From Siphonodentalium dalli (taxonomy: Eukaryota > Mollusca > Scaphopoda > Gadilida > Siphonodentaliidae), in NCBI GenBank assembly GCA_032622095.1, contig CP136062.1:136376960-136440959 (forward strand): 64,000 bases of DNA, read 5' to 3'. The notes below the pieces were generated by a model. That model was not told the origin of the DNA. It did no database searches and saw nothing but the letters and a program-made list of their open reading frames with translations. The first letter of the stretch is position 1. Each line of letters starts with the position of its first letter. Shown here in pieces: positions 25,826 through 37,135 of the stretch. Made by a program: the position numbers and the translations under genes.

Positions 25826-26050
25826 AATGTTAGACAATTCGGACTAGAAAAATATATATCACCCCTGGTCAAGTGGTCCAGCAATATACCGAATTATGAT
25901 CTAGTTATGTGTTAATTTATTGTACTATTCATGTGTATTATAAATAAAATTATCCCATCCTATCCTATCTGTTATGATGCGGTTGGGTCCTGCTGAATTG
26001 CTCTGATGGTGGCAAACTGATGCTGTTAACAAATAGTACCGTGAGATCCA
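25826..26050. repeat. Dispersed repeat, direct copy of 26770-26910, containing a LINE-like 3' tail
   Basis: Shares 'agacaattcggactagaaaa', 'ggtcaagtggtcc' and 'gatgcggttgggtcct' with 26770-26910. Between the shared blocks lies an extra 'aataaaattatcccatccta' segment (25940-25970), resembling a short-repeat LINE tail inserted into one copy. Confidence 0.65.
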
Positions 26051-26344
26051 CAACGAATTAAAACAATGTACAAGCTAAAATTGAAGTCTGCTCTTGTGTG
26101 AGTTTGGACAATATGCATAGCAAATGCATTGCTCAACGCCACATATGCTAAGTCAGTGTCGTAATTTGGTTGCGAACAAACAATATATTTATTAGATTTA
26201 TTATATAAGTTACCAGTGTGATTATGGGAATTAGTGGTTTGAAGGTCTAAATTATGCTCGCGTTTGTTATATTCGTATAAGGCCTCTGTGTGCCACACAT
26301 AGCCTAGTTCAAGAGATTGAATTGAGAAAGTTCGGTTCCCCAAC

Positions 26345-26425
26345 TTCTTTGGCATTGAACAATAAAGAGCGTTCCTTGTTAATACATTCCTGGTATGGTA
26401 TGACTAAGGAGCGTTTTTCTCTCAC
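26345..26425. repeat. Diverged fragment of the AACGCTCTTTAT MITE
   Basis: Contains the complement motifs 'aataaagagcgtt' and 'aaggagcgttttt' about 45 bp apart, with a 'cctggtatggta' block between, as in the full MITEs at 37413-37904 and 60365-60860. Confidence 0.5.
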
Positions 26426-26769
26426 TTGTGTGCGAAATATTTAAAACAGCTGAAAAATATATGTTATATTAACATTTATTTTCAGAGCACACAAAGCCGG
26501 TATATCACTGGGGCTCTCCTCGCCTTTGTCGATTATGCAGAAGCTTGGAAGCTTCAAGTCAATACAACAACAAAAAATAATAATGATTTTCACGAAGAAA
26601 TGGTCGAAAAATCTCCCCACATTCAAGTATGGAGGCTGTAGGCATGTAGCCTAGAAATAGTTAAAGAATTCACTTATTTGGGGGGGGGTAAATTATTTTA
26701 TAATCGTCGATTCCGCCAGAACATAAAGAAAACAGTTACACACCGGAATGTGAAATTGGTCATTTCGGA
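26426..26769. other. No gene seen
   Basis: AT-rich, with a small poly-G tract near 26680. Short open frames on both strands lack recognisable features. Confidence 0.3.
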
Positions 26770-26910
26770 ATTAGACAATTCGGACTAGAAAAAATATATT
26801 CCACCCCGGTCAAGTGGTCCTGCTAATCTGCTAATGATGCGGTTGGGTCCTACTGAATTTCTCTGATGATGTTAGGGCAAACTGATGCTGATAACAAATA
26901 CTACCATTAT
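26770..26910. repeat. Dispersed repeat, direct copy of 25826-26050
   Basis: Same blocks as the first copy without the 'aataaaatta' insert; it therefore acts as the uninterrupted version. Confidence 0.6.
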
Positions 26911-27039
26911 ATATTTTTTTAATTTGTCTTTTTCGCGGTGTTGCGATAATCTGAACATATCCACGAAAAGCCATTATGCGTATCAAAACATATTTATTGC
27001 GAAATATGTTTAATACTGGTTGTATTAGTTGTTGAAATT

Positions 27040-27410
27040 CGACTATATTTTCGTACGATGGTGTACGTAAACACACACAAGTTGTGCTCTGCGTACATAA
27101 CACAGAGCAATTCTATTGGTTATTCATACACAATGATATAAACGCTCTTTATTATTTCCATATCAGGAAAACAGTAATAAGGAACGCTCTTTATGTTTAC
27201 CATATCCGGATCTAAACAAAAGCCAGAAAATGTAACATGTTTTGCTTTTGTTTACATGCCAAAGGGGAAGAAATCGACAATAACATACTGCTTATGTCAT
27301 ATTTCTGATTGCTATAAGAACAAAGTCTGTCTATATTTCACTATTTATGGCGGTTTTTGACGGATGGGAATATTTTAACAGCATACCCACCGCCAACGCA
27401 GCCCGTATCT
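27040..27410. mobile_element. AACGCTCTTTAT MITE, partial copy
   Basis: Carries the paired motifs AACGCTCTTTATT and GAACGCTCTTTATG near 27141-27201, then 'gtttaccatat', then 'atggcggtttttgacggatg', and ends GCCCGTATCT next to TTAA (27411-27414). It matches 37413-37904 in the same orientation and the complement of 60365-60860. The left part is diverged or truncated. Confidence 0.7.
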
Positions 27411-27414
27411 TTAA

Positions 27415-28747
27415 CGACACATTTGCATTGTATTTGAGACTTGTTCTAATAATGAAAAACTTACGAAGGTGGAGCCTTCTTATAACACGGAATCACTCGC
27501 ACGATATAATTTTCTGGTAAATGCTAAATATTTAAATGTTGATAATCCAAATCAGTTCGTAATGTCGGGTACACCACACTATAACTTAAGTGGATTAGTT
27601 ACGTTGATTACATGGATTTTAATAAAATGTTAAGAGTTTGATGTCAAAATGCTGAAATTGAAGATCGTTTTATACGGGTAACGACTACTATATATTTATA
27701 GTAAATAAACCTCATTCGATAACTTACGTTGGTCAAGAACTCCTTGTAAATCCAACTTCGAATTCATGGAAATAAATCAGATAAACAGTACAATACGAAA
27801 ACGACTCATCGAAAGATTTTTTTATTCCAATATTAACGGAAAACATCAGTTGGATCATCGGCTGGATTGCCATTTACCTCCGGGTGCTTGTGATGTTTAT
27901 TTCGCTTATAAAATGAACGCCATGCTGATAACATATAACTATGTAATATCCATTTAGATAACGTCGACACAGAAAGTTTAGAAAATTACTTCATTCCCTG
28001 TTCGAATGCGGAGTTTGGTCACGTCACGTTTTACTGACAAAATTCACTTCTCACATTCAATTTACAAATGCGCACGAGAACGACGTGTTAATTAATTAGA
28101 TTAAAGCGTGGGGTAAGCTAATCCGCGACAAAGGCAATATCATGTTTGGGGCTACCTATAACTGATATCCCGATAACCACTCATCATAACTGGATTGTCA
28201 ACGCGGCTCAGTGCATACCAACTCAATGCGACAATTTTGATTTGTGACAATGCAGCGAGGACGAACAGTATCAGGCCAAGCAAATTAAATGTTTGTTGTA
28301 ACTGGAAGGGGTCCATGCACATATACACTGGTGTCAATTAGACTTCCGCCCATGTGTTATCTGAGATATAACATAATGTGAGTCATAAATATTGTGTTCA
28401 TATTGGTTTATAAATGCACAGCTAAGTAGGATATATCGCAGGATTGGCCATATTTCATGGGGCGGGGGGGGGGGGGGGGGGTGGCGATTGACACATTTTT
28501 AATGACAATTTTAATTCCAAATCTCCAGATCACTATTTAAAGTGGCAACTGAATTTGCGTACAATCTTTATTTGTCTGACAGACTCGGAAATTGTTTAAT
28601 GGTCATGTTCACATTTTTTGTTAAATTTGTTATTGACTTTTAGTTAAATATATCATACATTGTAATGTCATTGACAAATTTCAAAGTAATACTATAGGTA
28701 AAATTTAATTTCGTCTTGTTATTCTTTAAATACTGAGGATTAAGCCA
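27415..28747. other. No gene seen; low-complexity spots
   Basis: Contains a poly-G tract at 28462-28481. The 27766-27957 frame and others show no domain. Confidence 0.35.
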
Positions 28748-28842
28748 GATATTCCCCTCGCTGTCGGCCATTCGTCCAAACATCACCTCGGCTTCGCCTC
28801 GGTGAATTATTTCTCCGAATGCCCGACAGCTCGGGGAATATC
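28748..28842. repeat. 95-bp palindrome with CTCGGC/GCCTCGG centre
   Basis: The arms 'gatattcccctcgctgtcgg' and 'ccgacagctcggggaatatc' are inverted with few mismatches. The centre is itself a hairpin, CCTCGGCTTCGCCTCGG. No coding frame. Architecture is like the palindromes at 43792-43931 and 45207-45344. Confidence 0.8.
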
Positions 28843-29069
28843 CTATACATAACTGTAAGGAAACACAGATTTATAAAACTTTAGTCATGTTATCTGAGAG
28901 ATAGATGTCTTTGTTAGCTATTCTGGTCATTACTGTATACTGTTATTCTGAAATTACGATCTTGCGCCGTTGCGCATACCCGCCCGGATGTTTACATTAT
29001 TAGCGTTGTTTGTATACAATCGGTTTGTTATGGGTGGGTGGTTGGTCTCCGAGCTCGAGCTTTATGTCT

Positions 29070-29389
29070 CTCTAAAAAGTAACTTTTCTGATGTTTGTTT
29101 ATATTATGATGGTAAACATAACGAGCGTTCTTTGTTGGTGAATTCCTGATATGGAACTAATAAAGAGCGTTTATGTCATTTGTGTGTGATTAGCCAGTAG
29201 CATTGTGCTGTCTTCTGTAACACAATCAGGCTATTGCTTAGGTAAAATATAGTAGGTCTTTATGATAACATGCTGTTTACGCGATGGTCATGGTATATAT
29301 GAACGAAACTGTATGCGTTTTAATGTGTTTCTGTTTACGGTGTTTGGAACAAATATGAATATTTTCGACAATGAAGGCCTCACGTGCTC
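29070..29389. mobile_element. AACGCTCTTTAT MITE, partial copy, end reused by another MITE
   Basis: It is the inverse of 37413-37750: 'ggtaaacataacgagcgttc', then 'gatatggaactaataaagag', running through 'gtttggaacaaatatgaata' to CTCACGTGCTC and TTAA at 29390. The far end is truncated near 29070. A separate 592-bp MITE is inserted exactly at its terminal TTAA. Confidence 0.75.
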
Positions 29390-29393
29390 TTAA

Positions 29394-29985
29394 AGGGGTA
29401 CTGTACGCCATTTTCAATAAATTCCCGGTGATAACAACGATCTATTATCGATACTATATAGAAATATAAGTAATTTGAGTCGAAGATGTATTCTGTAAAC
29501 GCTCAGGTTAATAGGCTATCTTAAAATTTAATAATTTAAAAGTTAATAATTTAATATAAATTGATTTTATGGCTCCAGCCATAAAATGGCGTCTCTTAAA
29601 ATTCGAATTTCCGTGTACAAAACGTAATCAAATTATAATTGAGGGATACTGGATTAGGAAAACAATTGCACACACGATCATTTGAAACATTATGCTTATA
29701 CGGGGAGAAAACCCAAGCCACTCATTGACTAGTGACGGTACACTAACTTAAATGAGTATATGGGACTACTAAGCATATAATATAATGTTTATTTGATTCA
29801 TTTGGTTGAAAACTTTACAAAAATTACTCGACAACGACAATTTGTATTTTTGCATTCCGGTAAATTTGCCACCCGTAACAATACTTCGTACTCGACAGAC
29901 TTTCAAAAAATCGAAAAGTTGTTACCTTATTCTCCGACTCGGGGATTATAGAAACCAACAACAACATCTTGGGTACAGTACCCCT
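29394..29985. mobile_element. TTAA-flanked 592-bp MITE, AGGGGTACTGTAC termini
   Basis: The termini AGGGGTACTGTAC and GTACAGTACCCCT are exact complements, flanked by TTAA on both sides (29390-29393; 29986-29989). The uninterrupted form of the flank is present at 37400-37460 (complement). No transposase, so it depends on one elsewhere; a TTAA target suggests a piggyBac-type enzyme. Confidence 0.87.
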
Positions 29986-30249
29986 TTAAGGCATAATGCT
30001 AGATAATGGGCTAGTTGACAGACTAATCGGGAAATGGTTAGAAATTATGGAATTATGTGTATCCTGCACAATGACCTAAGTTTGCATAAATAAGTAAACT
30101 TGTCCTGATGCAACTAATGCCTAGATAATTGTTTGCATGGAAAAAGAGCGAGCAACTGTCTAAACATTAATGTGACTATCAATGGGTAGAAAATATCTGT
30201 CATCAGAGCATCAAGCCAATCAGTGAATTATTTGCATGTCTTTCAACTC

Positions 30250-30620
30250 AGATGATCTCTCACAAGACCGAAAGTATCCAAGTCTGGTATAGTGCTGTGA
30301 CTGCTTGTCATCTATATATATATAAACGAGTAGGATCTGTCCTGATTTTTCTCTCAGACCCCTGGACCGAGTTCAACCAAATTTGGTGTGGTGACTCGGG
30401 GTACCCTGGTGGATGTTATAATGGTATTAGTTTTTTTTTTTTTTTTTAATTAAAAAAAAAAAAAAAAAAATTGGTTTTGTTAAATTGAGCAAGGAATTCA
30501 ATCTTTAAAAAAAATGTATTAAAACAATATATATAAATCAAAATGTTTCAATGACCGAATGTGCTTGAAGCGCACAATGGGACCGCCGCTAAGTGAAGGC
30601 TCCAAAGGGAGCCTGTTTCA
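30250..30620. repeat. Dispersed repeat with T/A homopolymer hairpin
   Basis: A T-run followed by an A-run (30430-30470) sits between 'accgagttcaaccaaatttg' and 'tgttaaattgagcaagg'. The latter matches the complement of 12030-12050, so this belongs to a dispersed family. Ends with 'gggaccgccgcta' near 30590. Confidence 0.5.
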
Positions 30621-31040
30621 GCTAGTTTAGTATAATAGAAGTAAGTTTTGCTCCAGTAGACTAACATAAGTGGTATGGAATATGTTAGATACTGTGCTGG
30701 TTGTCAGACTAATCAGGAAATAGTTAGAAATTATGAAATTGTGTGTGATCTGCACAATGACCTAGGTTTACAGATGATCAGCAATTTATAAAACTTTTTT
30801 TTCAATTAAAACAGCTTCTGAAACAGGCTAAACTGTTATTTGAACTAATTGAGATCATTCCCAGTCATAAGAGTGATATCAGTAGAGTTTTATGAGATTT
30901 TAGACCAATTTTAGTGAAATTTGAGGGGTGGATGTCAAAATGTTTTTTTGCAGGTTTGGGGGTGGTGGGTCCCCGAAAATGCCAGATGCAAAAAAAACGG
31001 CATACCATCCTGCAAATTATTTACTACCCCCCCCCCCCTG

Positions 31041-31110
31041 CACAGAGGGTGAATTTAGTGACGCTATCCACCCAGCGGGTTAGGATCACTAAATTCACCA
31101 TATGGGATCC
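31041..31110. repeat. Short hairpin element, copy 4
   Basis: The arms 'agagggtgaatttagtgacg' and 'gatcactaaattcaccatat' are complementary. It is the shortest member of the five hairpins. Confidence 0.7.
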
Positions 31111-31207
31111 GATTGAAGTTCCCCAGTTTAAGTTGGTGTTGTTCACCCATTAGTCTCCTCGAATATGCATTTTATATATAGATACTACCCAAAAGACGAT
31201 GCCTAAA

Positions 31208-31301
31208 CAGAATGAGGTCCACGTAGGGTGAATTTGGTGATACTAGCCCGCTGTGTGTGGTGGCATCAGTAAATTTACCCTCTGGGGACCCTATTCTGCA
31301 A
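31208..31301. repeat. Short hairpin element, copy 5
   Basis: The left arm 'agaatgaggtccacgtaggg' pairs with 'accctctggggaccctattc' at the right; the loop contains 'gctgtgtgtggtggc'. It is the best preserved pair of arms among the five copies. Confidence 0.75.
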
Positions 31302-32992
31302 ATGATAGCCATTTTTTGACTGGCCGCACTGCCAGTCACTTCAATATTTCACAATACTAGTGGGAGCAACCATATCACTCTCTGGGGTGCCTGTTTCTGT
31401 GTGAACAAAGTTTAGACTGGCTTTCGTCCCCAGTACATTTAATGTTACTTCACTATCGAAGACACTGTTTCTTAGAGGGCAAGTGTTAGACTGGCTCTCG
31501 GCCTAGTACGTCAATTATGGTTTACTATGGCAGTGCTTGCGATACACAAAGATAAGTTTACCCATTTCGGATAGGCCTCTTACATGCTCCGTTCTATCCG
31601 AATTTAAATGGTCAATTGATGCATATTTGCATATTCTTATTATATTAGATGAAGTAAATGCTAGGTGTTACCGCAACCTGGAATTGATAAGTGTGGCTAA
31701 ACTACCAGATTTAGAAAGTATTGTCCGCAAATGTCCACTCAGAAACAATGATTGACATCGATATCCGTAAACAGTCCCGTGCGTGACATTTGTGTCGCAT
31801 TCGTGTACGCCACGCCATGTAAAGCCTAATTCGAGTAAACAATGGAAATCAATTTAACCAGAAAACTTTTGCAACACCTTATGTTTTCAGTATCTTGATT
31901 CTCGATCTAGTTGAAATAGTACATGGAATGTAATAGTTTTATTCATTTGGTTGCTGAATTTGTAAAGATTACTGTTTATGAACTCAAAATGTAGTTAAAG
32001 ATATTGTTATGACTGACACATTGATACATCAATGGTGACCATTTTCAACAACAACAGTAAGTTGTGTTTTTGTTTTAACAAAAATACAGCATGGTAACAA
32101 CGGAACTTGTTCAGGTTCCGTACCGCATGGTAACGGAACTTGTTCAGGTTCCGTACCATTAACAAAATTCGACGCCTGAATCTTCTACATGTATATATGA
32201 TATATATTAGTACAACATGGACTTACATGGTGCCAGTGTAAAAACACATAAATACGTATTTAAAGATACATAATCCGATTTGATGGTCCCCGTATCATCA
32301 AGTTACAACAACAAAAACAACAACGGAATTTCACCACAGCCGATTTAGTTATCAAGATTAGTTTATTACCAATAAATACACACAACAATACCAAATCTGG
32401 ATATCATATTTGCCGTAAAAATTTACAACTTCCATATAGGGTGATTCCTAATTCAAACTGGAATTCCACAACACGTGTTGTCACGAATGTAAACACACAG
32501 CATTTACACGTGTAACCAGCATGGTGCCATATAACACGCATAAACCATGATTACCGATTCGTAAATAAGTATAATGCATGTATCCACACGTCAACCATCA
32601 CATCATACCATATTCTTGTTGATTGCGAAACTTTTCATCATAATTGGTCTATTTGTGTATTTATCGATCTATGTGTATCTTATCCATACTTCCAAGCCAT
32701 GTCATTTTAAAGCGAGACATCGAGTTCAGTTCTAAATGTGGCCCATCCGAGCATTCTTAGAAGCTAAACGCATAATACTATCACTTTGTTCTGTACATTA
32801 TTGTGAGACTTCCGTGATGGAAGTGTGTTAAAACCACGAATATTGCAATTACATGTCATATTGTTGCCTGCTGAGCGAAAAATTATCCTGGGAATCTTGA
32901 GTTAATCTGTTTTCAACTCGGGTGGAGTATCCCCATTTTTTTTTTTATCTGACTATCATATTTTTGTTGAAGAAATAATGTTGACAAATATA
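31302..32992. other. No gene seen; likely intron or 3' flank of receptor gene
   Basis: This lies downstream of the receptor exon on the minus strand, so it could be intron. I looked for a final exon with a TYxxxxxQF-like motif and found none. A 34-37-bp tandem duplication containing 'ggaacttgttcaggttcc' sits at 32089-32157. Confidence 0.35.
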
Positions 32993-33016
32993 TCAGTCGT
33001 TTTGTTTAGTTGAGAA

Positions 33017-33022
33017 ACTTAC
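33017..33022 (-). promoter_or_regulatory. Splice donor of receptor exon
   Basis: On the minus strand the sequence reads GCG|GTAAGT, a near-ideal donor, placed between codons (phase 0) immediately after Thr-Asp-Ala of the sixth membrane segment. Reading through it gives only nine more residues before a stop, so splicing is the better model. Confidence 0.7.
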
Positions 33023-33985
33023 CGCATCCGTAATTGTAGTGGGTCCAACGATAAATATGAGAATAATCATGGAGAAAGTCACTATGTACGCCGAGAAGGA
33101 TATCATATGCAAGGGATCGTCCAGTAAAAACGTGTAGTAAACCAATTCAAAAATCAGTATGAGAAACACAGCTGTACCAAGCAACATGTATATGGATATG
33201 TGGATGTGAAAACAGTCATCGACCAATTCAACCATTCTGGTCACATGTCGGTGTTTTCTGTGCAACTCGCGAACATTCGCTGCTTTCGTGCTCTGTGGTA
33301 ATATTCGAAATAACCTCGATGTATTCTTGTAACATTGGTGGATGACAATGCAAAAAGCGACGAAAGCCGCAACCGGAAACACAATACCCGCGAACCATAA
33401 ATGGACCAACAACATCACTACCACTTTAATTGAAACTATGTATTCTGATGCGATGCTGAATGGAACAACACAGAAGTCGAACACGGGAGTTTCCATGAAG
33501 AGATACCACGACGATGTCATGTTAGAGATATATAAAAATAAAACAATTAAAACTATTTTTAGCGTTAATTTATTCAGTCGGGGACTAAAACCGTCGTCGA
33601 TGTTAAACTCTGTTACAAAATCAGCGAAATCGGATGCAAATTTCTTCAGTTTCCTCAAGCTAAATTTCAAGTTGTTGGCGGTATATCCACACGCGCCCAA
33701 TGTAAATGAGACGTGCACCAGAGCAACTGTCGGTGTAAAATAAATGCCATCATAGAGTCCCAGGTAAACGAGCCCAAGTCTCACAACATTCGCCCATAAC
33801 AGGGTTATTATAACTATTCTTAGCACGAGATTGAATCCTCTGAAACGTTCTCCAAGAGATAATCCACTGTACACTAATAAATTAGCCAGAGGGGCTGTGA
33901 CGTCAGACGTGTGGTTTTCAATTTCCTCCATCTCGTTTTGCTTATTCCGAGATTCGAGAACTTTAACTTCTGGTTCCCAGTTCAT
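33023..33985 (-). CDS. Gustatory-receptor-like 7TM chemoreceptor, large exon (TM1-TM6)
   Basis: This 321-residue open exon begins MNWEPEVKV with a ~50-residue polar N-terminus. Hydrophobic segments follow near residues 52-76, 82-104, 139-162, 183-217, 262-288 and 293-317. A basic loop at 218-258 (LHRKHRHVTRMVELVDDCF) precedes the fifth segment. A polar N-terminus, six segments here, and a charged loop before TM5 fit the insect Gr / animal GRL family, which has seven segments and an inside N-terminus. The exon ends at an in-phase donor, GCG|GTAAGT (phase 0). Gr-type genes commonly have a phase-0 intron between TM6 and TM7, so TM7 should lie on a further exon that I could not find. Ligand unknown. 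It could instead be another multi-span protein. Confidence 0.62.
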
Positions 33986-35345
33986 TATACCTGTTAGCTA
34001 CTGTTTAAGTACACTTCCGATAGGAACACACCTACAGTTAGCGACACGTCAATATAACTATCGTGGGGACATTCTTCGTCTCCGAGCGGTCATATTTTAG
34101 TTGTTTGATGTTTATCGACGTTGCACATCATTTAACGATATCAACCGGATATTGTATCCATCAAATATATACATAAATTGTTCCATTATAGTCCAAATTC
34201 CACACATGTCACTTCCCCGCGGTGAAAACAAATGATTCCGCCACAATTAGAGGACAATATTATTTCCAACTCGGGGGAAATATCGATTCCATACGGATGC
34301 ATGGGTCGAACAAACTGCAATGACTGTCTGACATTGAAGAGCCGCACAATATTCAAACACCAATATAGGGTAAAGCGGGGTAAAATGGACATCTTTTAAA
34401 ACACAATTGCGCCAATCGCACACGACAATAATGGCGGAGTGGGGAATTGCATTTTTAAATATTGAAAACCACACATGCCATTAACTTTTCACGTATTTTC
34501 AGATCTGGATTGACAATGTTCATGAAACAACCTTTGATAATTTTGGGGTCAGGTGTCCATCTTACCACGGCCGTTGGATAATATGGACACTTGCATCGTC
34601 AAATTGTTTACTAGTTCCGAAAATGGACTGATGCCATGCCATACATGTGAATAAAATAGTTAAGTATTTCTTCATTTTGGTCTTGTTTTAATACTCAAAC
34701 ATCCTATGTATCCAATAGTAGTTTAGTGTGCAATTGAAGACAGCAACATAATATAAACACATCAACACCGAGTACCCAGTGAGTGGGAACGCCGAAAGAA
34801 TGTGTACCTATAGCACTGCCTGCGATGATTGCGAGTGGGTAATACGATAGAGAGGTGACGACGTCAGGGTGGGCACACTCAGATGGTGCTGTGTTGACAA
34901 TATAATTAAAAATATGTCCTCAAATTTATTATTCACGATTCTTTTTTTTTCTCAGTCTTTCAGAACTCGTAATTAAAATATGAGTCAAAAGCTAAATGTG
35001 AGGTAATATGAGTCCCCATTGACACAGTTCAATATTACCCCAGCCAAAAGAGCACTTATATACCGGTAATTAAGTTTGCCAGATCCACATCAGGTATAAA
35101 TGCACGGACTCTTGACATACCGGTGTAAACAGTATTTAATCCATATATTCATAAAGTAATTACAATATAATAACAAGTTATGGTATGGGGGGATTCGACA
35201 GCAAGCTGATAGCTTATATGTGTCGTCTCCGGTTATGGTATGACCGAGCCCACAACGTGAGTGTGCTTGGATTAAGTGCGATGTATTTCAGACAATTTGA
35301 TGTTCACGTTGGCGTTTATTTATTTTTTGTCTCGCATCAACTCAC
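33986..35345. other. Upstream region of receptor gene, no other gene seen
   Basis: Putative 5' flank on the minus strand. I see no clear TATA box or further exon. Open frames at 34186-34474 have no domain. Confidence 0.35.
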
Positions 35346-35353
35346 GTAGTGGG

Positions 35354-35832
35354 GCCGATGGGGTCATTGTCACAAGGCTCCGGTCACATTCGTAGCCAGC
35401 TTTTTAAATCGATCACAAATGTAGCCAGCTTTTCGCCGGCGATCACATTCGTAGCCAGCTTTTTTAATTCCATGCTTTATATATGGCGCGAAATATGACG
35501 TCATCGCGTTCGTGACTAAAATATCGACGTCATGCTCCAAAACGGACTTCGTTTATCAATTTATATTGGAATATAATTCGAGCATCTAACGACATGGATC
35601 GGAAACCTCAGGTTATTAGATGAACTAATATCAAATTTTTTGAATTTATGTTGTTTTTCATTCATCAACTCAGAAAAATGAGACTAACCTAATGTTGTTC
35701 ATTGAGGCTCGCATGAATAAGAAAAGCTGGCTACAATTGTGATCGCCGTAGAAAAGCTGGCTACATTTGTGATCGTTTTAAAAAGCTGGCTACGAATGTG
35801 ACCGGAGCCTTGTGACAATGACCCCATCAGCC
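35354..35832. mobile_element. Inverted-repeat MITE with 8-bp target duplication (hAT-type length)
   Basis: Long arms of about 110 bp, GATGGGGTCATTGTCACAAG at the left and its complement at the right, each holding three 'tagccagctttt' motifs alternating with 'cgatcacatt'. The 8-bp sequence GTAGTGGG flanks both ends (35346-35353; 35833-35840). A short AT-rich centre has no open frame. An 8-bp duplication is usual for hAT elements; the termini are not diagnostic. Confidence 0.9.
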
Positions 35833-35840
35833 GTAGTGGG

Positions 35841-36223
35841 CTCGTTCGATAGGTGTGTCGATATTACGTTTTATGGAATAAACGGTTTAAGTGAGATTAA
35901 GAGTTGGTATTCGTAATACAGTTGGTATTAGACAAATTAATATCAGATTAGTGGGAGAAAAAGGGAGAATTAGATAGTAATGTTTCAGATAGAAGAGAAT
36001 TTAAAGATATGTGGATAATCTGATGCAGACAGAACTATTTTGAAGAGCTGACTTATCGCATCTGAGCCGACGTCGCACCACGGTAACAGTTCACAATGAA
36101 TTTGAACGCGGAGTGTTTTCTTATGTGATCAGGTTATAAACTAGCTCATTGTTGCATATCTTCCGATTTGATTTGGTTATTATGCGCGTGTGTGGTTTAA
36201 CGGACGAGTCTTCGGGGCCTTTA
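35841..36223. other. No gene seen
   Basis: Spacer between the MITE and a minus-strand LINE relic. It contains 'aacgagcc-ac-acgtgag'-type sequence related to the flank near 35248. Confidence 0.3.
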
Positions 36224-37026
36224 CTAATTGAATCGTTTGGCGCTTAGGATATATTTTTGTACTTCTCTGAAAATGGTTATATTATCGTCATGTGATAGTT
36301 CAGTGGAACCACGGAGTAGCACATCGGTTGTAATGTCACAAAGGCCAGACACTGCGGTTAGAAATAAAGCTCTTTGTGAGTCGTATCTTTCGCATTCGAG
36401 TAAATAATGTTTGGTATCCTCTAGCTCACCACAAGCACACATGGGTTGGTCAGAAACAAAATTTTAATAGGTGTGGTCACTTAAGTGGCTACATTGCAGT
36501 CTAAGTCGAGAGTGCAAAACCTGCACGTCGCGTGTGTCGGCACAATAAAACCATTTAGGGATATTGTTCAAGTTAAAATTCAATGACTTTGAGAATGTCA
36601 CTATCGAATCCATGGTAATCCTGCTTATGTCAAGGTTATTCCACAACGTGGAAGGAAGGATCTTCTGTGATATTCATTATCGAAAGCTGGGACCATAAAA
36701 CAATGGCCTTGTCTGGTGACACACCCCGATATCTGACTGTGAGTTGGAGGTACTAAAGTTCTTAGATATATTGGTGCCTGACCATACACCAGCTTGTAGA
36801 ATAGCTTCAGTTTGTATTTTTCACGTCGTGATTTTAAGGTTTCCTAGCCAGTTTCTGCACGGAGTGTCGACTTACTGACAAACCTACTGGCACCCGTTAC
36901 AATACGAGCTGCTTCATACTGTATGTCTTCAATAATATCAGACTCCTGTTGCACACAACCATCCCAGACTACACAAGAATATTCCGGCTTCGTGTATGCT
37001 ATGAAAAATACGTCCCAATGACACAA
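36224..37026 (-). pseudogene. LINE ORF2 C-terminal relic (minus strand)
   Basis: From the upstream end, YSCVVWDGCVQQESDIIEDI followed by QYEAARIVTGASRFVSKSTL matches the block after the RT domain in many non-LTR elements (P-x-Y-x-VVWD, IQxxAARIVTG). RLRLQCSHLSDHTY, then CACGELEDTKHYLLECERY, is the terminal zinc-knuckle region, ending ...EVQKYILSAKRFN. Two or more frameshifts and stops separate the blocks. The knuckle (C-x-CG-x2-ED-x2-H-x4-C) differs from that of the plus-strand LINE at 39433-42860, so this is a separate LINE lineage. Everything upstream of the post-RT region is missing. Confidence 0.85.
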
Positions 37027-37074
37027 CTATGTTGCAGCTGTTTTCAATTTTTCGCACATTTGTACCAGTGAAAC

Positions 37075-37135
37075 AAACGCTCTGTATTCTACCATATCAG
37101 GAATCAACAAACACGAAACGCTCTGTATTGTTCCA
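37075..37135. repeat. AACGCTCTTTAT-type motif pair, diverged
   Basis: The pair AACGCTCTGTATT and AACGCTCTGTATTG is about 45 bp apart with 'accatatcaggaatc' between, as in the full MITEs. Confidence 0.55.

Noticed and set aside
26026-26355. 109-aa minus-strand frame
   Set aside because: No domain, overlaps dispersed repeat sequence, and no homologue recognised.
32740-32790. Possible last exon of the receptor after an AG acceptor (minus strand), reading LLRMLGWATFRTEL
   Set aside because: No TYxxxxxQF-like motif and no membrane segment; too weak to call.
32993-33016. Nine extra residues after the receptor donor site
   Set aside because: The GTAAGT donor and the missing seventh membrane segment favour splicing over read-through.
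33342-33743. 133-aa plus-strand frame
   Set aside because: It is antisense to the receptor-like exon and has no domain; treated as a shadow.
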